Positions 9,801 through 21,735 of a stretch of 64,000 bases of DNA are shown in pieces (positions within the stretch are counted from its first letter, which is position 1; each line of letters opens with the position of its first letter). The position numbers and the translations under genes were made by a program. Under the pieces are notes generated by a model. That model saw nothing but the letters and a program-made list of their open reading frames with translations. It ran no database searches and was not told where the DNA came from. Location of the stretch: the NCBI GenBank assembly GCA_034401795.1, contig CM067370.1:67887188-67951187 (forward strand). Direction: 5' to 3'. Source of the DNA: Chaetoderma sp. LZ-2023a (Eukaryota > Mollusca > Caudofoveata > Chaetodermatida > Chaetodermatidae).

Positions 9801-11224
9801 ATGCAGGGAATATTTTGAGCGGTATCGCATCGCAACATGCGATGCAAATGAGTACCTGTTGCTACACATTTACAACTTCGCGTAGCTATTTGCTGCGATA
9901 CATAATTTTGATGTAAAATTCAGTCAATTCACTTAATTTTGAAATATTTTTGATAAAAAGTCACTAAAAGTTGCAAAACGATTGTCAAATTTAGTAAGGA
10001 AGCGAGATGCGCATGTGTTGGAGACTGATTTCCGGCATAGCCCATAGACATATATAGCTATAGAGCGCATGCCTTCATACCTTCCTTCACTACGGGACAA
10101 ATGACCGCCGGTGAAGCGAGTTCAGTATGCGCTCCACAGATCAAAATTCTAAAAGCTAGCGATGCGCGCATGCGTTAGGGGCTTCATTCTTCCGGTATAA
10201 TAATAAACTGTTACAAGACTTCAGTTTTGAGTTTGGACACCAGTCGGAAACTCGCAATATGTATTACGGGGTATTCACGGTCGTCGACATATTGCTCGTA
10301 ACAGACTCTCTGTAAATCTAAATTCTCCTATAGGGGGTATGGCTATTGATCATTGCCTCGTCATTAGTTAGCGTTATGATAAACTTTAAAATTACAAGTT
10401 TATCTAGGCTGATTCTGGTCGATTTAGACAATGTTTGTCTCAGAAACTGAGTTATATCATCGCGAATGCTAAACTCCTGTTAGCGCATCCCCAAATTAAG
10501 GCCGACACAGTATAGTTAGCCATGCTACGGCGGCGTATTGCACTTGATTCGCGTAAGCGACAGATTTAGAATGGCATGTCGCCAACATCAACGCATGCGC
10601 GAGAGTGTTCTCGAGTACTCTTCTCCAAAGTCGGGAACATACTTTCTCGCAAGATTATTGGTTAATAAATATAACTATATAGAGCAACCAATGAATCGCA
10701 AGGAAACTACCGACGGTAAAGAAAATAAACAATGTTTTACGTGATAATTTTATGAATGACATAGTAGCATATATATATATATAGCATTCGTAGTATTCGT
10801 AGTAAAACTAGTAACACGTGAGCCGATTAATACATGCTGATCACAGTAAAACTTTTTATCATTCACTATTTAAGCCAGAGAAAACAACCATTAGTAATTT
10901 TTAAATAAAAATTGTTAACTCTTTCAACTGAAGTCATAGTATCGCAGAAACTCAATTTCATCTTAATAAGCTGTTGAATATGTTGCAAGTTTTTAAGGGG
11001 GACCTGTTGCTCACAGCTGCCATAGCCTGCAACAGCTTCCAGTTAAGCACTAACACTATTCAGCCTTCTTACATTGTATTGAATGATGTGTACTTTGTTT
11101 AGCCTACCAGTTCAAAGGGATATGTGATGTAGGTTGGCAAGTTACAAAATATATGTTAACCCTAGTCAATGAAATCACAGTATTCATGGGAGGTACATTA
11201 ATGATTTTTTTGAAAATAATTTGA
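9801..11224. other. Non-coding stretch; 30-bp block repeated at 13851
   Basis: No gene recognised. The block at 10711-10740 (CGACGGTAAAGAAAATAAAC and ten more bases) recurs exactly at 13851-13880. Several GCGCATGC-type motifs occur at 10010-10160 and 10590. A short (AT)n run is at about 10771-10784. Confidence 0.5.
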
Positions 11225-11232
11225 CCGGGATG

Positions 11233-12358
11233 TAGGCTTGCGCGATTTTTCGATTTAATCATGAAGTTCGATTTATTTTTAAAATCGCGATTTTTACGAT
11301 GTAATTGAGGAAAGATCGGAAAATCGTCAAAAATTTCATGTTTTTACAAAATCTGAAGTGTGTTCTTTTCCGTCGCATTATATCAGTACATGAGTACACT
11401 TAAAATCGATTCACGCCTGTCTTCATCGTGTGTATATCCCGCCGTGCCATGCATGTGTCGAATAATTACGAATCACAACACAAAGCGCTACAATAAACAA
11501 GCCAACAATAGCGAGGTAACACCTTTGTCATTCAGAAAACCAGCTAGTTACTCCGGCAAATCGCCATATAATTTTCTTTCTTTCGCTGCAGACCCCGAGT
11601 CTGTTGGGAAATGTCAAGTATATACAGTTTCAGAGTGTTAGGCAATCAGTGAGCATAATTCTGTTTAATTCTAAAGTTAGCAATTTCAGACGGTCTAATA
11701 ATTTTTCCTTTTTGATTCTGTTGTCATGTCAAATTAAAGAAAATAAAGCAACAGCAATCCAGATTGTTTGATTTTGAACTGTGCGTTATGTTGATTACTC
11801 TTAAATGTAAATCGTACATTCTGAAAGCAACTATAAACCGCACTACAGGACGAGTTTACGCCGTTACACTAGTACCTACTCAAAGCTACCGTCCTATGTA
11901 TATGAATTGCGCAGTATCTCTCGCGCTACTAATATTAGCGTCTTCGCGTTACTCCGGTAATTACCTAAACTCGTCCTACAAAGGGAGGCTATAAGCGGAA
12001 GCATCACGTAATTTATATTTTTTTCTCGGCGACATTTTATCTCAAATTTTGATGAATTAAATAATGTTTATTAAACTATACGCAATATTTAGGCGGTCCC
12101 AATTAATAATTTCACGCCCGCGATGATGGATATAAGATATACATTAAGCATAGACGTAGGATGGGAAGAATTCGTCGCATGAACATCATGTGCTCTAATC
12201 TCGTGATATTTTTGTATGATTTATTTAAACTTTCTAGAAACGAGTCACATTAACCCAGTTTATGCTTTTGGGAATTTGGACCTACGATTTAATCGAAAAT
12301 CACGATTTTTTTCATAAAATCGATCGCGATGTTTCAAATCAAAAATCGTGCAAGCTTA
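11233..12358. mobile_element. Non-autonomous hAT-like element
   Basis: The left end reads TAGGCTTGCGCGATTTTT. The right end is its inverted relative (TAAGCTTGCACGATTTTT on the minus strand). Flanking 8-mers CCGGGATG and CTGGGACG agree at 6 of 8 positions, as expected for an aged hAT 8-bp target duplication. No transposase was recognised inside. A block at 12010-12160 (TTTATTAAA, ATTTAGGCGGTCC) recurs at 43930-44060. The related element at 47082-47560 has a perfect 8-bp duplication. Confidence 0.7.
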
Positions 12359-12903
12359 CTGGGACGTGTTGCTGCCTTAAGCAGCAACAACTTCTAATCA
12401 ATGTAATTGCCAAATCTGCCAATATGTATTATTTTAGGTTTCCTAAACTCCCTGACCTTGGCCAGAGCCAGTACATGCATATTCTGAATCTGGCATATGT
12501 TATACATATGTTATGCATTCCATAGGGAAAACGTTTTGCGAAATCGGAAAATTATACTTTTCGGTTGTTTTCAGATTCGCTTGCTCATAGCATGTATAGA
12601 CGAAAAAAGCCGTTTTTGATCATGCAAACATGTTTTGAAAGGTTTCCCTGTTGGAACACCAACCAGTTTCAACAGTTTGTTTGTTATGCAAGTGCTATGA
12701 ACTGCTATGCATTATTCGATTTGTTTAGCAGACTGCTACGCAATTTTTTCCAAACAAAATATTCCCTGTAATGCCAGTGGTTAATTTGCAAAGAGTCTTC
12801 TCATAGCCTGTAAATTGTCATTTAATAAGCAAACAGTTAGATTTCTTTAACCAAATTTGACCATTAAATGGCTAATCACTAATTCAATCAGTGTAATACT
12901 TAC

Positions 12904-13042
12904 TTTTGCCTCTTGTAATGTCACTCCAGTAAATCTCTTTGTCATAAGAGTCTCAAAATTTGTTGTTCTCTGTATCGCAAATAGCAACAGTTTGACATCA
13001 ATCTCTGGCACACGCTTATTCATGATACGCGACAACTCACGC
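12904..13042 (-). CDS. VPS53: VPS53 exon (eighth seen)
   Basis: This 139-bp exon has acceptor TTTTTTCAG at 13043 and donor GTAAGT at 12903. It completes the split Arg codon of the previous exon and encodes [20 protein letters not shown], then [19 protein letters not shown], closely matching the metazoan Vps53 region with [14 protein letters not shown]. It ends in phase 0. The following exons, which would encode the rest of the protein, were not found between here and base 1. That interval is filled by DIRS copies A and B and other repeats, so they probably lie further left. Confidence 0.93.
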
Positions 13043-13404
13043 CTGAAAAAACCGCATACTGATGGTATCATTATTAGTTTTTCTGCCTAATCAATGCAGA
13101 GTTTGCGCTAGAGAGCAACTCCGGCTATAATTGGCAGAACCTGTGTATGATGTATGAAATTACTCACTATTAACAACTTCACTATTTAAGAAAATACATT
13201 AACCTCAATATCAAGATAACCATAGAGAAAAGTTGTGGAATATTTTTTAAATAATCTGAATGCCAGCTTGGCTTTTGATGCATTGGGTTCCTGTTTTAAA
13301 ATATGACATGTAATATATCTTACATTGTAAAGAAGTTGTTGTATCAGGTCTGTAGCACCATTACTAGTCAAATTTAGTTAAGACAATCAACATTTTTGTT
13401 AAAT

Positions 13405-13575
13405 GAATGTTCGTTTGCAGGCCAAGAGAGTATTTTCGAAAATTTACTACTAGAACGACTGGATCAGTTATCAGGTCAGTCATTCCAGTGGTAATTTTTT
13501 TTAATGGTCTTCTCTTGGACATTTCCCAGGAACACTGTAAAAGCTGTGTTTAGCCGGCTTGATCATTAAAGGGTT
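13405..13575. mobile_element. Fold-back MITE copy
   Basis: Arms contain TTCGTTTGCAGGCCAAGAGA and, inverted, a GGTCTTCTCTTGG-type right arm. The centre is CGACTGGATCAGTTATCAGG-like with GTCATTCCAGTGG. An AAAGGGTTTAA end is near 13570. Confidence 0.7.
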
Positions 13576-13880
13576 TAAAGATGATGTCACACATCACTAT
13601 CATGTCATGACATATTACTACAACTATAGATAGTGATAATGTTCATGATTTAGTGATACTTTTTAAATCAAAAAATAATAAAGTCTTAAAAGGTATCCCC
13701 TTTTGAATCCTGTTACAGCTACCACAAATTTTAAAAGCGAATCAAAAAAGGATCCGCTTTTGTTTCTATTTTTTTTAAAAACATATTTTATTGTACTGAT
13801 ATTACAACAGGATTGGGCACAAGTTCTATCAACTTAGCTAGGCCCTCTCCCGACGGTAAAGAAAATAAACAATGTTTTAC

Positions 13881-14172
13881 TTTGTTTCTACGAGAATTGT
13901 GTTAATACTTACCAGATATACTATTATGATAATGTCTATTATCTAGTCTAGCTCAAAATAAACAATTAAAACTCCACAATCTCCATGGTCCTGCCCATAC
14001 TATGTCCAGGAATTACCATAGCCTCCAGGTAGCGAGTCAATTCCAACAACAGTCAGATTCATCTTATATTTGTCTTGACAAACAGCGAAAGCAGCTCAGC
14101 CTCACCTCAGCGGGGTGGCTGAGGGAGGCCATAGTACATCTGGTAAGTATTAACAATTCTCGTAGAAACAAA
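13881..14172. mobile_element. Short DIRS-like terminal module (type C)
   Basis: A 292-bp unit. Its ends are about 43-bp near-perfect inverted repeats: TTTGTTTCTACGAGAATTGT at the left, with AATACTTACCAGATATACTA next to it; ATAGTACATCTGGTAAGTAT and the inverted partner at the right. The inner 70 bp after the left end match the 5' end at 31005-30935. It has no coding capacity, so it is a non-autonomous derivative or an end-to-end deletion product of the C-type DIRS element. Confidence 0.7.
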
Positions 14173-14855
14173 AGCGGATGATTTTTTTTATTCTACTTCG
14201 AATAATACTTACCAGATGTACTATTATGATAAACTCCGGATTTCGACAGCCAAGAAACTCCGATGGGAGGAGGCGAGGCTCAAAACAGCTCACATCTACC
14301 ATCCGACAGAGAAGGTTGTGAAGAGACTGGAACCCGAATATATGTTTGGGCCCCGCCATCTGACTCATAGAGTGCTAAACTTTCATGGTCTGACCGCGCT
14401 CCCCCCCTCATTTGTCCACACAACTTCCAGACGGCTGCCAAAAGAGGAGGCAACACCCACCAGACCCGTTTCAGGCCCAAGTCTTGACTATGGCTCGGCT
14501 CGGGCTTGGCTCTCCTAGCAGGAGAGTGCAAAGCAGCTACCACAACTTCTAATTTTGAAAAAAACTATCAGTATATCGATTAGATTTTCAAATTGGAATG
14601 AGTCTATTGTCTGTTGCAATGAATAAGATACTCTTGAACCAGACTTTTTACTTAATCAGTCTGGGAATTTGACTAAGTAAATTAATATTGGTCACTTAAA
14701 CTAAGAAAACACTCGCCATTCTGAGTGCTTGGTCTTTTTGATCATCGCAAGAGCTTCGCCCAATCCATGGTCGTTCACAGATCATGTGCATCACCAGTGT
14801 TAGTGCATGTGGAAGAACCCTACGATGTATGCGTAAACAGTGGTCGGACGTGGCT

Positions 14856-15840
14856 TTAAGTGAGATTCGATAAATTGGCGACGACTACCGGATTATGTGC
14901 GCTGGAGATATCGCCTAAAGAGACACCCTTATAAAGGGCCGATGCTGCTGCTAGTGCTCGGACTTGATGGGCGGTCGCATGATCAATCTGCTTACCTGTT
15001 GTGATTTTATGCGACATCTGAATAGCATCGAGTATCCAACGAGAAATGGTGTCTTTCGAGGCGCGAAGATGAGGGTCATCTCTCCACTCCTCAGTACGTT
15101 TCTTATACATCTTCAGACATCTGACAGGACACCAAGCAGAAGAGCTTGGGTCATACCTAATTAAACTTGGCAAATTGATTGGCTGTCCTGGATATTTAAT
15201 TGACTGATTCTTTGCCAGGAGACAAAGACGTGGTAACAGTTTTAAACCTTCACCTGTAATGACAAAATGGTCTTGTTCGGCAGAAAGCGCATGAATTTCG
15301 CTTCACATTCTTGCTGACGCTGCTGCAACCAAGAAAACTGACTTAATAGTTAACACTTTAATATCTATAGATCTAATTGGTTCAAAGGGAATATGCCCTA
15401 AACCAGTAGAACAAGAGATAGATTCCATGCTGTGATAGGAATTGGCTGTCTAGGTCGCAGATTGCTCACTCCTTTAATAACTTCATTTAGTGTTGTTCTC
15501 CGCTCCTACAGCGGCCGGATTGGAAACGACGGAAGCTAATGCAGACTTGTATGCTGCTAGGGTTGAAGGTACAAGTTTGTCAACCTCGTATAAATGACAA
15601 ATAAAATCTGCTATGTGTTGAACAGATGCAGAAAAGGGACTAATATCTCTTCCCTTATACCACTCTGCAAATTTGTTGATTCTATAATTATATGTTCTGG
15701 TGGTTGGTCCCCTTCTGGCTGGAGCGACAAACTTTGCCGCTTGCTCAGAAAATCCACCCTCAATTGCTCACTGCTTGATAACATCTATGCAGTCAATTGG
15801 AACATCTCCGGTCTGTCGTGGTGATACAGACCTTTGTTCT
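14856..15840 (-). pseudogene. DIRS-C tyrosine recombinase remains
   Basis: The C-terminal part reads DTISRWILDAIQMSHKITTG and ALAAASALYKGVSLGDI. An H-x-x-R pair (HQVR) is in the place of the catalytic HDVR of copy E, but the block with the catalytic Tyr (SSFTDYY in copy E) is gone. More N-terminal recombinase sequence lies up to about 15840 and is interrupted by stops and shifts. Cannot be functional. Confidence 0.75.
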
Positions 15841-17106
15841 GAAAAATCAGATCCCTTCTGTCAAGAAGAGGGATTGGATTGCATACCAGAAGGTCCAGCA
15901 GATCCGTAAACCATGATCGGGCTGGCCAATGAGGGGCGATCAGTAGTACTTGGCATATGCCCTCTCTTATCTTTACCAGAACTTTTGGGATGAGAATTGT
16001 TGGAGGATACGCGTACGTGTACATTCCTTTCCAAATTATCGCCAGTGCGTCTACTGCTAGAGCTAGTGAGTCCGAGAACGGTGACACCTATGTGACTATC
16101 TTTGCATTTCCTTTCATCGCAAATAGATCCACATTTGGCTTGCCCCAATGTTTGAATAGAACCTCCGCTACCGACTGGTGAGCTGCCATTCCGTCGGACG
16201 ACAAACCATCCTTCGACTGAGAGCATCCGCTAGGATGTTCAATCTTCCTGGAATGTGTGCTGCCGGAAGAATAACATTCCTCTCTTGGCACCACAGCAGA
16301 AGGTTCCATATTATCATACACAACTCCGGAGATCTCGTCCCGCCTTGGCGGTTCAGATAAGACACAACTGTGGAGTTGTGTGTCCCAATTAGGACAATCT
16401 TGTCTCGGACTAAGTTCTCAAATTTTCGAAGTGCTTATGCCACCACTAATAATTTGAGAACATTTATGTTTCTGCGCATTGGTCCGATCCCATTCACCTG
16501 ACCCTAATAGATCGTCCAATACTGCTCCCCAACCCGTCGTTATGCATCTGTTAAGATGGACATCTGCGGTTGTGGCGGTTGTAGAGGAACACCTCGCAGG
16601 AGATTCTGTACTGATAACCACCACTGCAGATGGAATGTCAATGGTTCTTTTACTGGAATCCTCAGAGATAACAGATCCGTTCTCTGAGACCAGAATGACA
16701 TCAAGTACACCTGAATTGGCCTGCGCCTGAGTGCCGCATAAGGTACCACCTTCTCCAGAGATACCAGTAAACCCAGTATTCTGAGAAATTGACGCGTTCT
16801 CAGATAGGCTCCTAGAGAAATTGACCCCAGAACTGAAATCACTCTCGAGTCTGTTCTCCGCCGGAAAAGATACACCGTTCTTGAGATTGAAAAGAATTCC
16901 CAGATACACAAACTCCTGGGATGGAGCCAATGCTGATTTCTCTAGATTCACAATCCATCCTAGGTCCTTTAGTAAGGCCAGGACTACCTGAAGATTGTTA
17001 CGCAGTGACTGGATTGCCCGCCTTCAGTAGCCAGGCATCTATGTAAGTATGAACAGCTTTGTTTCTCCTGCGAAGATAAGAAGTCATGGCGAGAACCACT
17101 TTGGTG
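15785..17106 (-). pseudogene. DIRS-C RT / RNase H remains
   Basis: RNase H fragments are clear: LNRCITTGWGAVLDDLLGS, SYLNRQGGTRSPELCMIIWN and HIPGRLNILADALSRR. They are followed by the LAISWEGMY/YPPTILIPKVLVK block shared with E and M. RT fragments with MNLEKSALAPSQEFVYLGIL follow in several frames. The polymerase box reads YIDA instead of YIDD, so the catalytic second Asp is lost. The copy ends before the finger region at 17106. Confidence 0.8.
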
Positions 17107-17198
17107 AAGACCCACATTGATCTAATTATAAAGCACTTTATTAAACATGTTGAAAGCACTAGTTATGATAGTGTGTAAATACTGTTAATGTATATATA

Positions 17199-18854
17199 CA
17201 CCTGTGCAAAAGTTAAGCACCACCCTATTTTTACGCACATGCGAGGGTATATTCATGTGCTATGAAGAAAGCAATAGCATAAACATTTATGTACCCATCC
17301 ATCTTAGTGCAAGAGGTAATAATGCAACTAGAGGAATGCTGATTATGATGGTGGGGAAACACTGTATGTTTTTGTTTGAACTTGAAAACGAGGCCTGAAT
17401 ATGGTTACGTTGACACAACTGACAACTATTGCCCTACAGTTGACACACGTGGCTAGATTGTCATTAATGGTGTCTGAAAACGAAGTTTAACATCTGTGCA
17501 CGAGTTTGAGACTGTCATTATTAATACCGGGTATATCCACCTTGTGCCTGGATAACGGCCTGGACACGACGTCTCATGCTGGTCACCAACCGACTGATAC
17601 GCCATTGTGGTATTCGTTGCCATTCAAGATGGAGTACGTCTGTTAATTCCTGTAGGTTCTGCACAGGAGGATCCCTCCTTCTCACCATGTTTCCCAGAAT
17701 GTCCCATATATGCTCAATAGGGTTCATGTCAGGGCTCCTTGCTGGCCATGGTAGGGTTTCGATGGCATTCTGGCAGAGGTATTCATGCACAGCTCTAGCA
17801 CGATGTGGTCGGGCGTTGTCATCCATGAATATAGGGTGGGTTCCAGGTGCATGATTTACAAAATGAGGGACCACAACTCTATCCAGTATGGAATCTTGAT
17901 ATCTTTGTCCATTTAGTGTTCCAGGTACAGTCAACAGATCCAGCTTACAATCAAATGAGATGCACCCCCCATATCATAACGGAACCTCCACCAAATGGAA
18001 CTTCTTCCATGATGTTACGTTGGTCGTACGCTGTGCGTCTGGACCTCCATACACGAGTTCGACCATCTGTGGCATGAAGCAGGAACCGACTTTCATCGGA
18101 CCAGTGTACCCGTCTCCAGGATCTCATGTTCCAGTGTCTTCTTTCGTTGCACCACCTCAGACGCTCCTCTTTGTGGTGTGCAGTGAGGAGAGGACGTCTG
18201 ACAGGGCTCCTAGCTTTCATGCCAGCAGCATAGTCTCCTTTTGACGGTAGACATTGACACTCTATTGCACGTTTCCCATTGCTGGCTGAGCACTCTGCTG
18301 TTGGTGAATGGAGATCTCCTAACAAGGCGTACTGGGGCTCAATCATCACGGGCAGTAGTCTTCTTCGGTCTTCCAGATCTAGGCCTGTCCTTCACCTCGT
18401 TAGTTTGCCCATGTTTTGCAATCAAACGACTGATTACAGTATGGTTAATGTTCAGCTGTCTGCCAATCTCTCTGCATGACATACCAGTGGTATGCATGCC
18501 TATGATTTGCCATTTCACACGATCACTTAACCTTCGTCTTGCCATAGCGGTTCACAATCAAGAGCTAATTCTCTCTGTACAAATAAACCACGGTCATGAA
18601 CACAAAATTCCTAATCTTGTCGCCTAAATCTGTATGTAATGTTCTACACCTCAAACTGGACTTTTACATAACTGAACACGTGTGCTGTTTCCCGCCACGC
18701 ACGAACATCAAGCGACGTGAAGGCATGCATGCATGTGCATTTCGTACTTGGAATTATGTCAGCTAACGCGGGGACAAAAAGTATGGCAGCCTAGTTGTAC
18801 CATCATGTTTCTACGTTCTATTGTTTTTGCTGGTGCTTAACTTTTGCACAGGTG
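17199..18854 (-). mobile_element. Complete Tc1/mariner element, inactive
   Basis: This 1656-bp element has perfect 24-bp terminal inverted repeats (CACCTGTGCAAAAGTTAAGC plus four bases at 17199; its inverse ending at 18854). The flanks are TATATATA on both sides, consistent with TA target duplication. It encodes a Tc1-type transposase on the minus strand, broken by frameshifts. Perfect TIRs with a broken gene suggest a fairly young copy that moved using enzyme from elsewhere. Confidence 0.93.
17521..18545 (-). pseudogene. Tc1-type transposase, frameshifted
   Basis: The N-terminal helix-turn-helix part begins MARRRLSDRVKWQIIGMH and ends near SGRPKKTTARDD in one frame (18545-18339). The middle, with KARSPVRRPLLTAHHKEERL and catalytic Asp in HWSDESRF, is in a second frame (to 17951). 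The C-terminal part, with FMDDNARPH, SPDMNPIEHIWDIL and the final Glu, is in a third (17934-17521). The spacing fits D,D34E. At least two shifts break the 340-residue enzyme. All catalytic residues persist. Confidence 0.92.
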
Positions 18855-18889
18855 TATATATAGAGAATATTAACTATCCATAGTTTATT

Positions 18890-19060
18890 AACCTTTAGCA
18901 CTTAACATTTTTGGCCACCATTGTAGATCACCAAAATACCTATTTTTGAAAGTTTAACACTAGAATGACTGGCTCTAAACAGTGCCAGTCATTCCAGTGG
19001 TAAATTTTCAAAAATATGTATTCTGTGATCTACAATGGTGGCTAAAATTTATCTATTGAA
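18890..19060. mobile_element. Fold-back MITE, variant outer arms
   Basis: Near-perfect fold-back with arms containing GGCCACCATTGTAGATCACC and, inverted, GATCTACAATGGTGGCTAAA. The core ATGACTGGCTC ... GCCAGTCATTCCAGTGGTAA is the same as in the TTAA-flanked family. The outer arms differ, so this is a sub-family. Confidence 0.75.
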
Positions 19061-19169
19061 ATGGCCCTTGTATATTTAATTAATAACATTTGAACTGCAT
19101 GTCAATAAACAATAACTTAAAGCACTGTACTTGTTTGTTGTCTGATTTTGTGGCAAAATTGAATACATT

Positions 19170-19910
19170 CCACAATCCACCTAGATATAGTGTCTTTTGA
19201 CGCCCTGCCATGGGGTTCAATATAAGACAACCATAATGAGGATCAGTCCATCCACCATTCCTGTGTACGTTGTTTGTACCCGTTTAATGTGCGGACTGGA
19301 CACCATGCTTTTGAATTAGGATTAAACCTAGTCAAAGCTGTTAAACAATTGGTTGACCTGGATATTTCAAAGACGGGTTCTTAGTCATGAAATTTATCCT
19401 AGGTAGAAGCCTAAGGCCGTCCCCTGTAACCACATAACGGTCTGCCTTGGCGGATAAGGCATGAATCTCGCCGCAACAATTAGAAATACAGTCTTAAGTG
19501 TCAACATTTTCATAGAAATGGCACTTAGTGGTTCAAAGGGTTTGTCTGCTAGCACTTGACGTACTAGAGATAAACTCCAAGACGGAATCGCTGGTGGATT
19601 TCTCGGTCTTAGATTACCCATGCCTTTTTTACTAAAGTGTTCAATGAACAGACTTCGTCACTTCCCCTATCAGCCAAGCAAGGGATAACTGACATCAAAG
19701 CTGACTTGCAGCCAGCAATAGAGTTAGGCTTGACGCTATAGGCATCATACAGGTCACAGAGGAAATTGGCCACTACCTGAATAGATGCATCCATTGGATT
19801 AACATCTCTGTTTGAGCATCATTCTGCAAATCGATTGATTTTATAGTTATATGCTCTGGAGGTTGACACCCCCCCCCCCCCCCCCCCTTCTGGCTTTTGC
19901 CATAAACATG
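19170..19910 (-). pseudogene. DIRS-M tyrosine recombinase remains
   Basis: Fragments match copy E's recombinase: NLRPRNPPAIPSWSLSLVRQ, KMLTLKTVFLIVAARF and VANFLCDLYDAYSVKPNSIA, in different frames. A 19-bp C tract on the plus strand (19869-19887) disrupts the segment that in copy E reads RRRSTFKSYNNKVNRFAD. The catalytic C-terminal part is missing. Confidence 0.75.
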
Positions 19911-21723
19911 GCTGCTTGCTCAGAAAAGCCCTCCTTAACTTTAGATTCCTTGACAACATCCACGCAGTCAATTGGAACATTGACGGGTTGTTTTGAAGGG
20001 ACTTGCCCTGGAAAATAATATTGTCCATCAAAGGCAGATGAACCAGATTGCAGACCAGAAGGTCCAGCAGATCCGTAAACCATGATAGGCGTGGCCAATT
20101 TGGGGCGATCAGAAGCACCTGGCACTCCTCCTGCCTGATTTTCTGAACGACTTTTGGAATCAGGATTGCTGGTGGGAATGCATATGCATACATTCTCTCC
20201 CAGCTGATAGCTAACGCGTCTGTTGCGTAAGCGCTTGGATCTGGAATCGGAGAGATGTACATCGTCATCTTCGCATTCTTGTTCGCTGCGAACAAATCTA
20301 TGTTGGCTTTCCCCCAGTGGTCGAACAGACGATCCGCCACACATTGATTTAGTTGCCATTCTGTAGGCAAAACACTAATCCTTCGGCTCAATGAGTCTGC
20401 TAACAGATTTAGCCTTCCTGAAATGTGAACTGCCTTCAAGGTGATCATATGATCTAGACACCATCAAAGCAGTTTCCAAGTCATCATACAGAGACTTGGC
20501 GACTTCATTCCGCCCTGGCGGTTTATGTAAGTCACTACTGTTGAGTTGTCTGATCGAACTAGAACAATCTTGCCCTGAACTTTCTTTAAGAAATGTTCCA
20601 GGCCCATAACTACTGCTTGTAATTCCAGTAGATTTATATGTTCCTGTGACTGATCCAGATTCCAGAGCCCTGATACTGTGGCTTTTTCCAGGCAAGCCCC
20701 CCCCCCCCCGCCCATCCATCCATTGATGCAGCTGTGTACATCGCTATTTGAGGGTGGGGTGGGGGAGCATGACTCCCACCAGGAGATTCCCTCTCTTCAT
20801 CCACCATTGAAGGTGGTGAATAAGAGGTTCCAACACTGCCACCTATAAGTCCAGGAAACTTGTCCTCGGTCTATACTGTGTCATGAGAAATAACTGGATA
20901 GGCCGCTTGCACAAGGCCGCCTGTGGCATGACCGGTTCCAGAGAAACCATCAACCCCAGCATTCTCAGGTAAACCCGTGCCAGTACATGATGACTGTTCC
21001 ACACTGACTGTATTATTGAGATGAGTATTTCTACTCTCTCCTGAGTAGGATAAACATACCCTATCTCTAGATCGAAGAACATTCCCAGGTAAACAAACTT
21101 CTGGCATGGAGTCAGCTGATTTCTGAAAGTTTATTATCCAGCCTAAGTCTGTGAGAGATTTCAAAACTAACTCCAGATTTGCTGCCAAGACTTTCCCGAT
21201 TGTGTGTTTTTAACAGCCATTCGTCTAGGTAAGTGTGGACTGCTATGCTTTTCCTGCGAAGGTATGCTGTTATTGCAAGAACCACCCTGGTGAAGACCCG
21301 CGGAACAGTGGAAATTCCGAATGGTAAAACTTTGAATTCCCACTGTCGGCCCTGGAATGCGAATCTCAGGTACCGACGAAAACTCTTCGCAATTGGAATG
21401 TGGAAATAGGCATCCTTCAGATCTATGGACGCTGTCTACATTCCCATCTCCAACCCTGCCAACACCGTTTTGACTGTTTCCATTTTGAAACTCGGTGTGT
21501 CTATGAACTTGTTCAATGGCTTGAGGTTGAGAATTGGTCTCCACCCTCCAGTGCCCTTTGTCACTAGAAACACGGTTGAATAAAAGCCTGCGCAATTTTG
21601 CACTGGTTCAATTGCTCCTTTTTGTATGAGGGAATTTATCTCTTCCAATGGACCAGCGAAGCAGTTTCGTTGGCCAGATAGGTCTGACAAATGTGGGATT
21701 CCGGAGACAGACATCTTGTTCAT
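19911..21723 (-). pseudogene. DIRS-M RT / RNase H, mutated
   Basis: The order is as in copy A: GGWRPILNLKPLNKFIDTPS near 21540, a TAG stop replacing the Trp of GMWTASIDLKDAY, motif A, then a polymerase box that reads YLDE instead of YIDD. RNase H follows with a 13-bp C tract (20697-20709) just before the GACLE block, then NLLELQAVVMGLEHF, SDNSTVVTYINRQGG and HISGRLNLLADSLSRR. Frameshifts separate these parts. The YLDE box alone would abolish polymerase activity. Confidence 0.85.
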
Positions 21724-21735
21724 TGCATAGAAGCT

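Larger units (their letters stand above)
14203..17106 (-). mobile_element. DIRS-C, degenerate copy
   Basis: Minus-strand DIRS copy. Its 3' end is the inverted-terminal motif AATACTTACCAGATGTACTA near 14203. It contains recombinase and RT/RNase H remains and stops within the RT at about 17106. No gag remains. The 300 bp next to the 3' end carry no recognisable gene and are taken as its 3' untranslated region. The Tc1 element begins 92 bp further on. Confidence 0.8.
19170..21735 (-). mobile_element. DIRS-M, degenerate copy
   Basis: Minus-strand DIRS copy truncated at both ends: recombinase middle from about 19170, RNase H and RT up to about 21735. Gag and both termini are missing. It shares a premature TAG in RT with copy F, placing M and F in one lineage. 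Confidence 0.8.
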
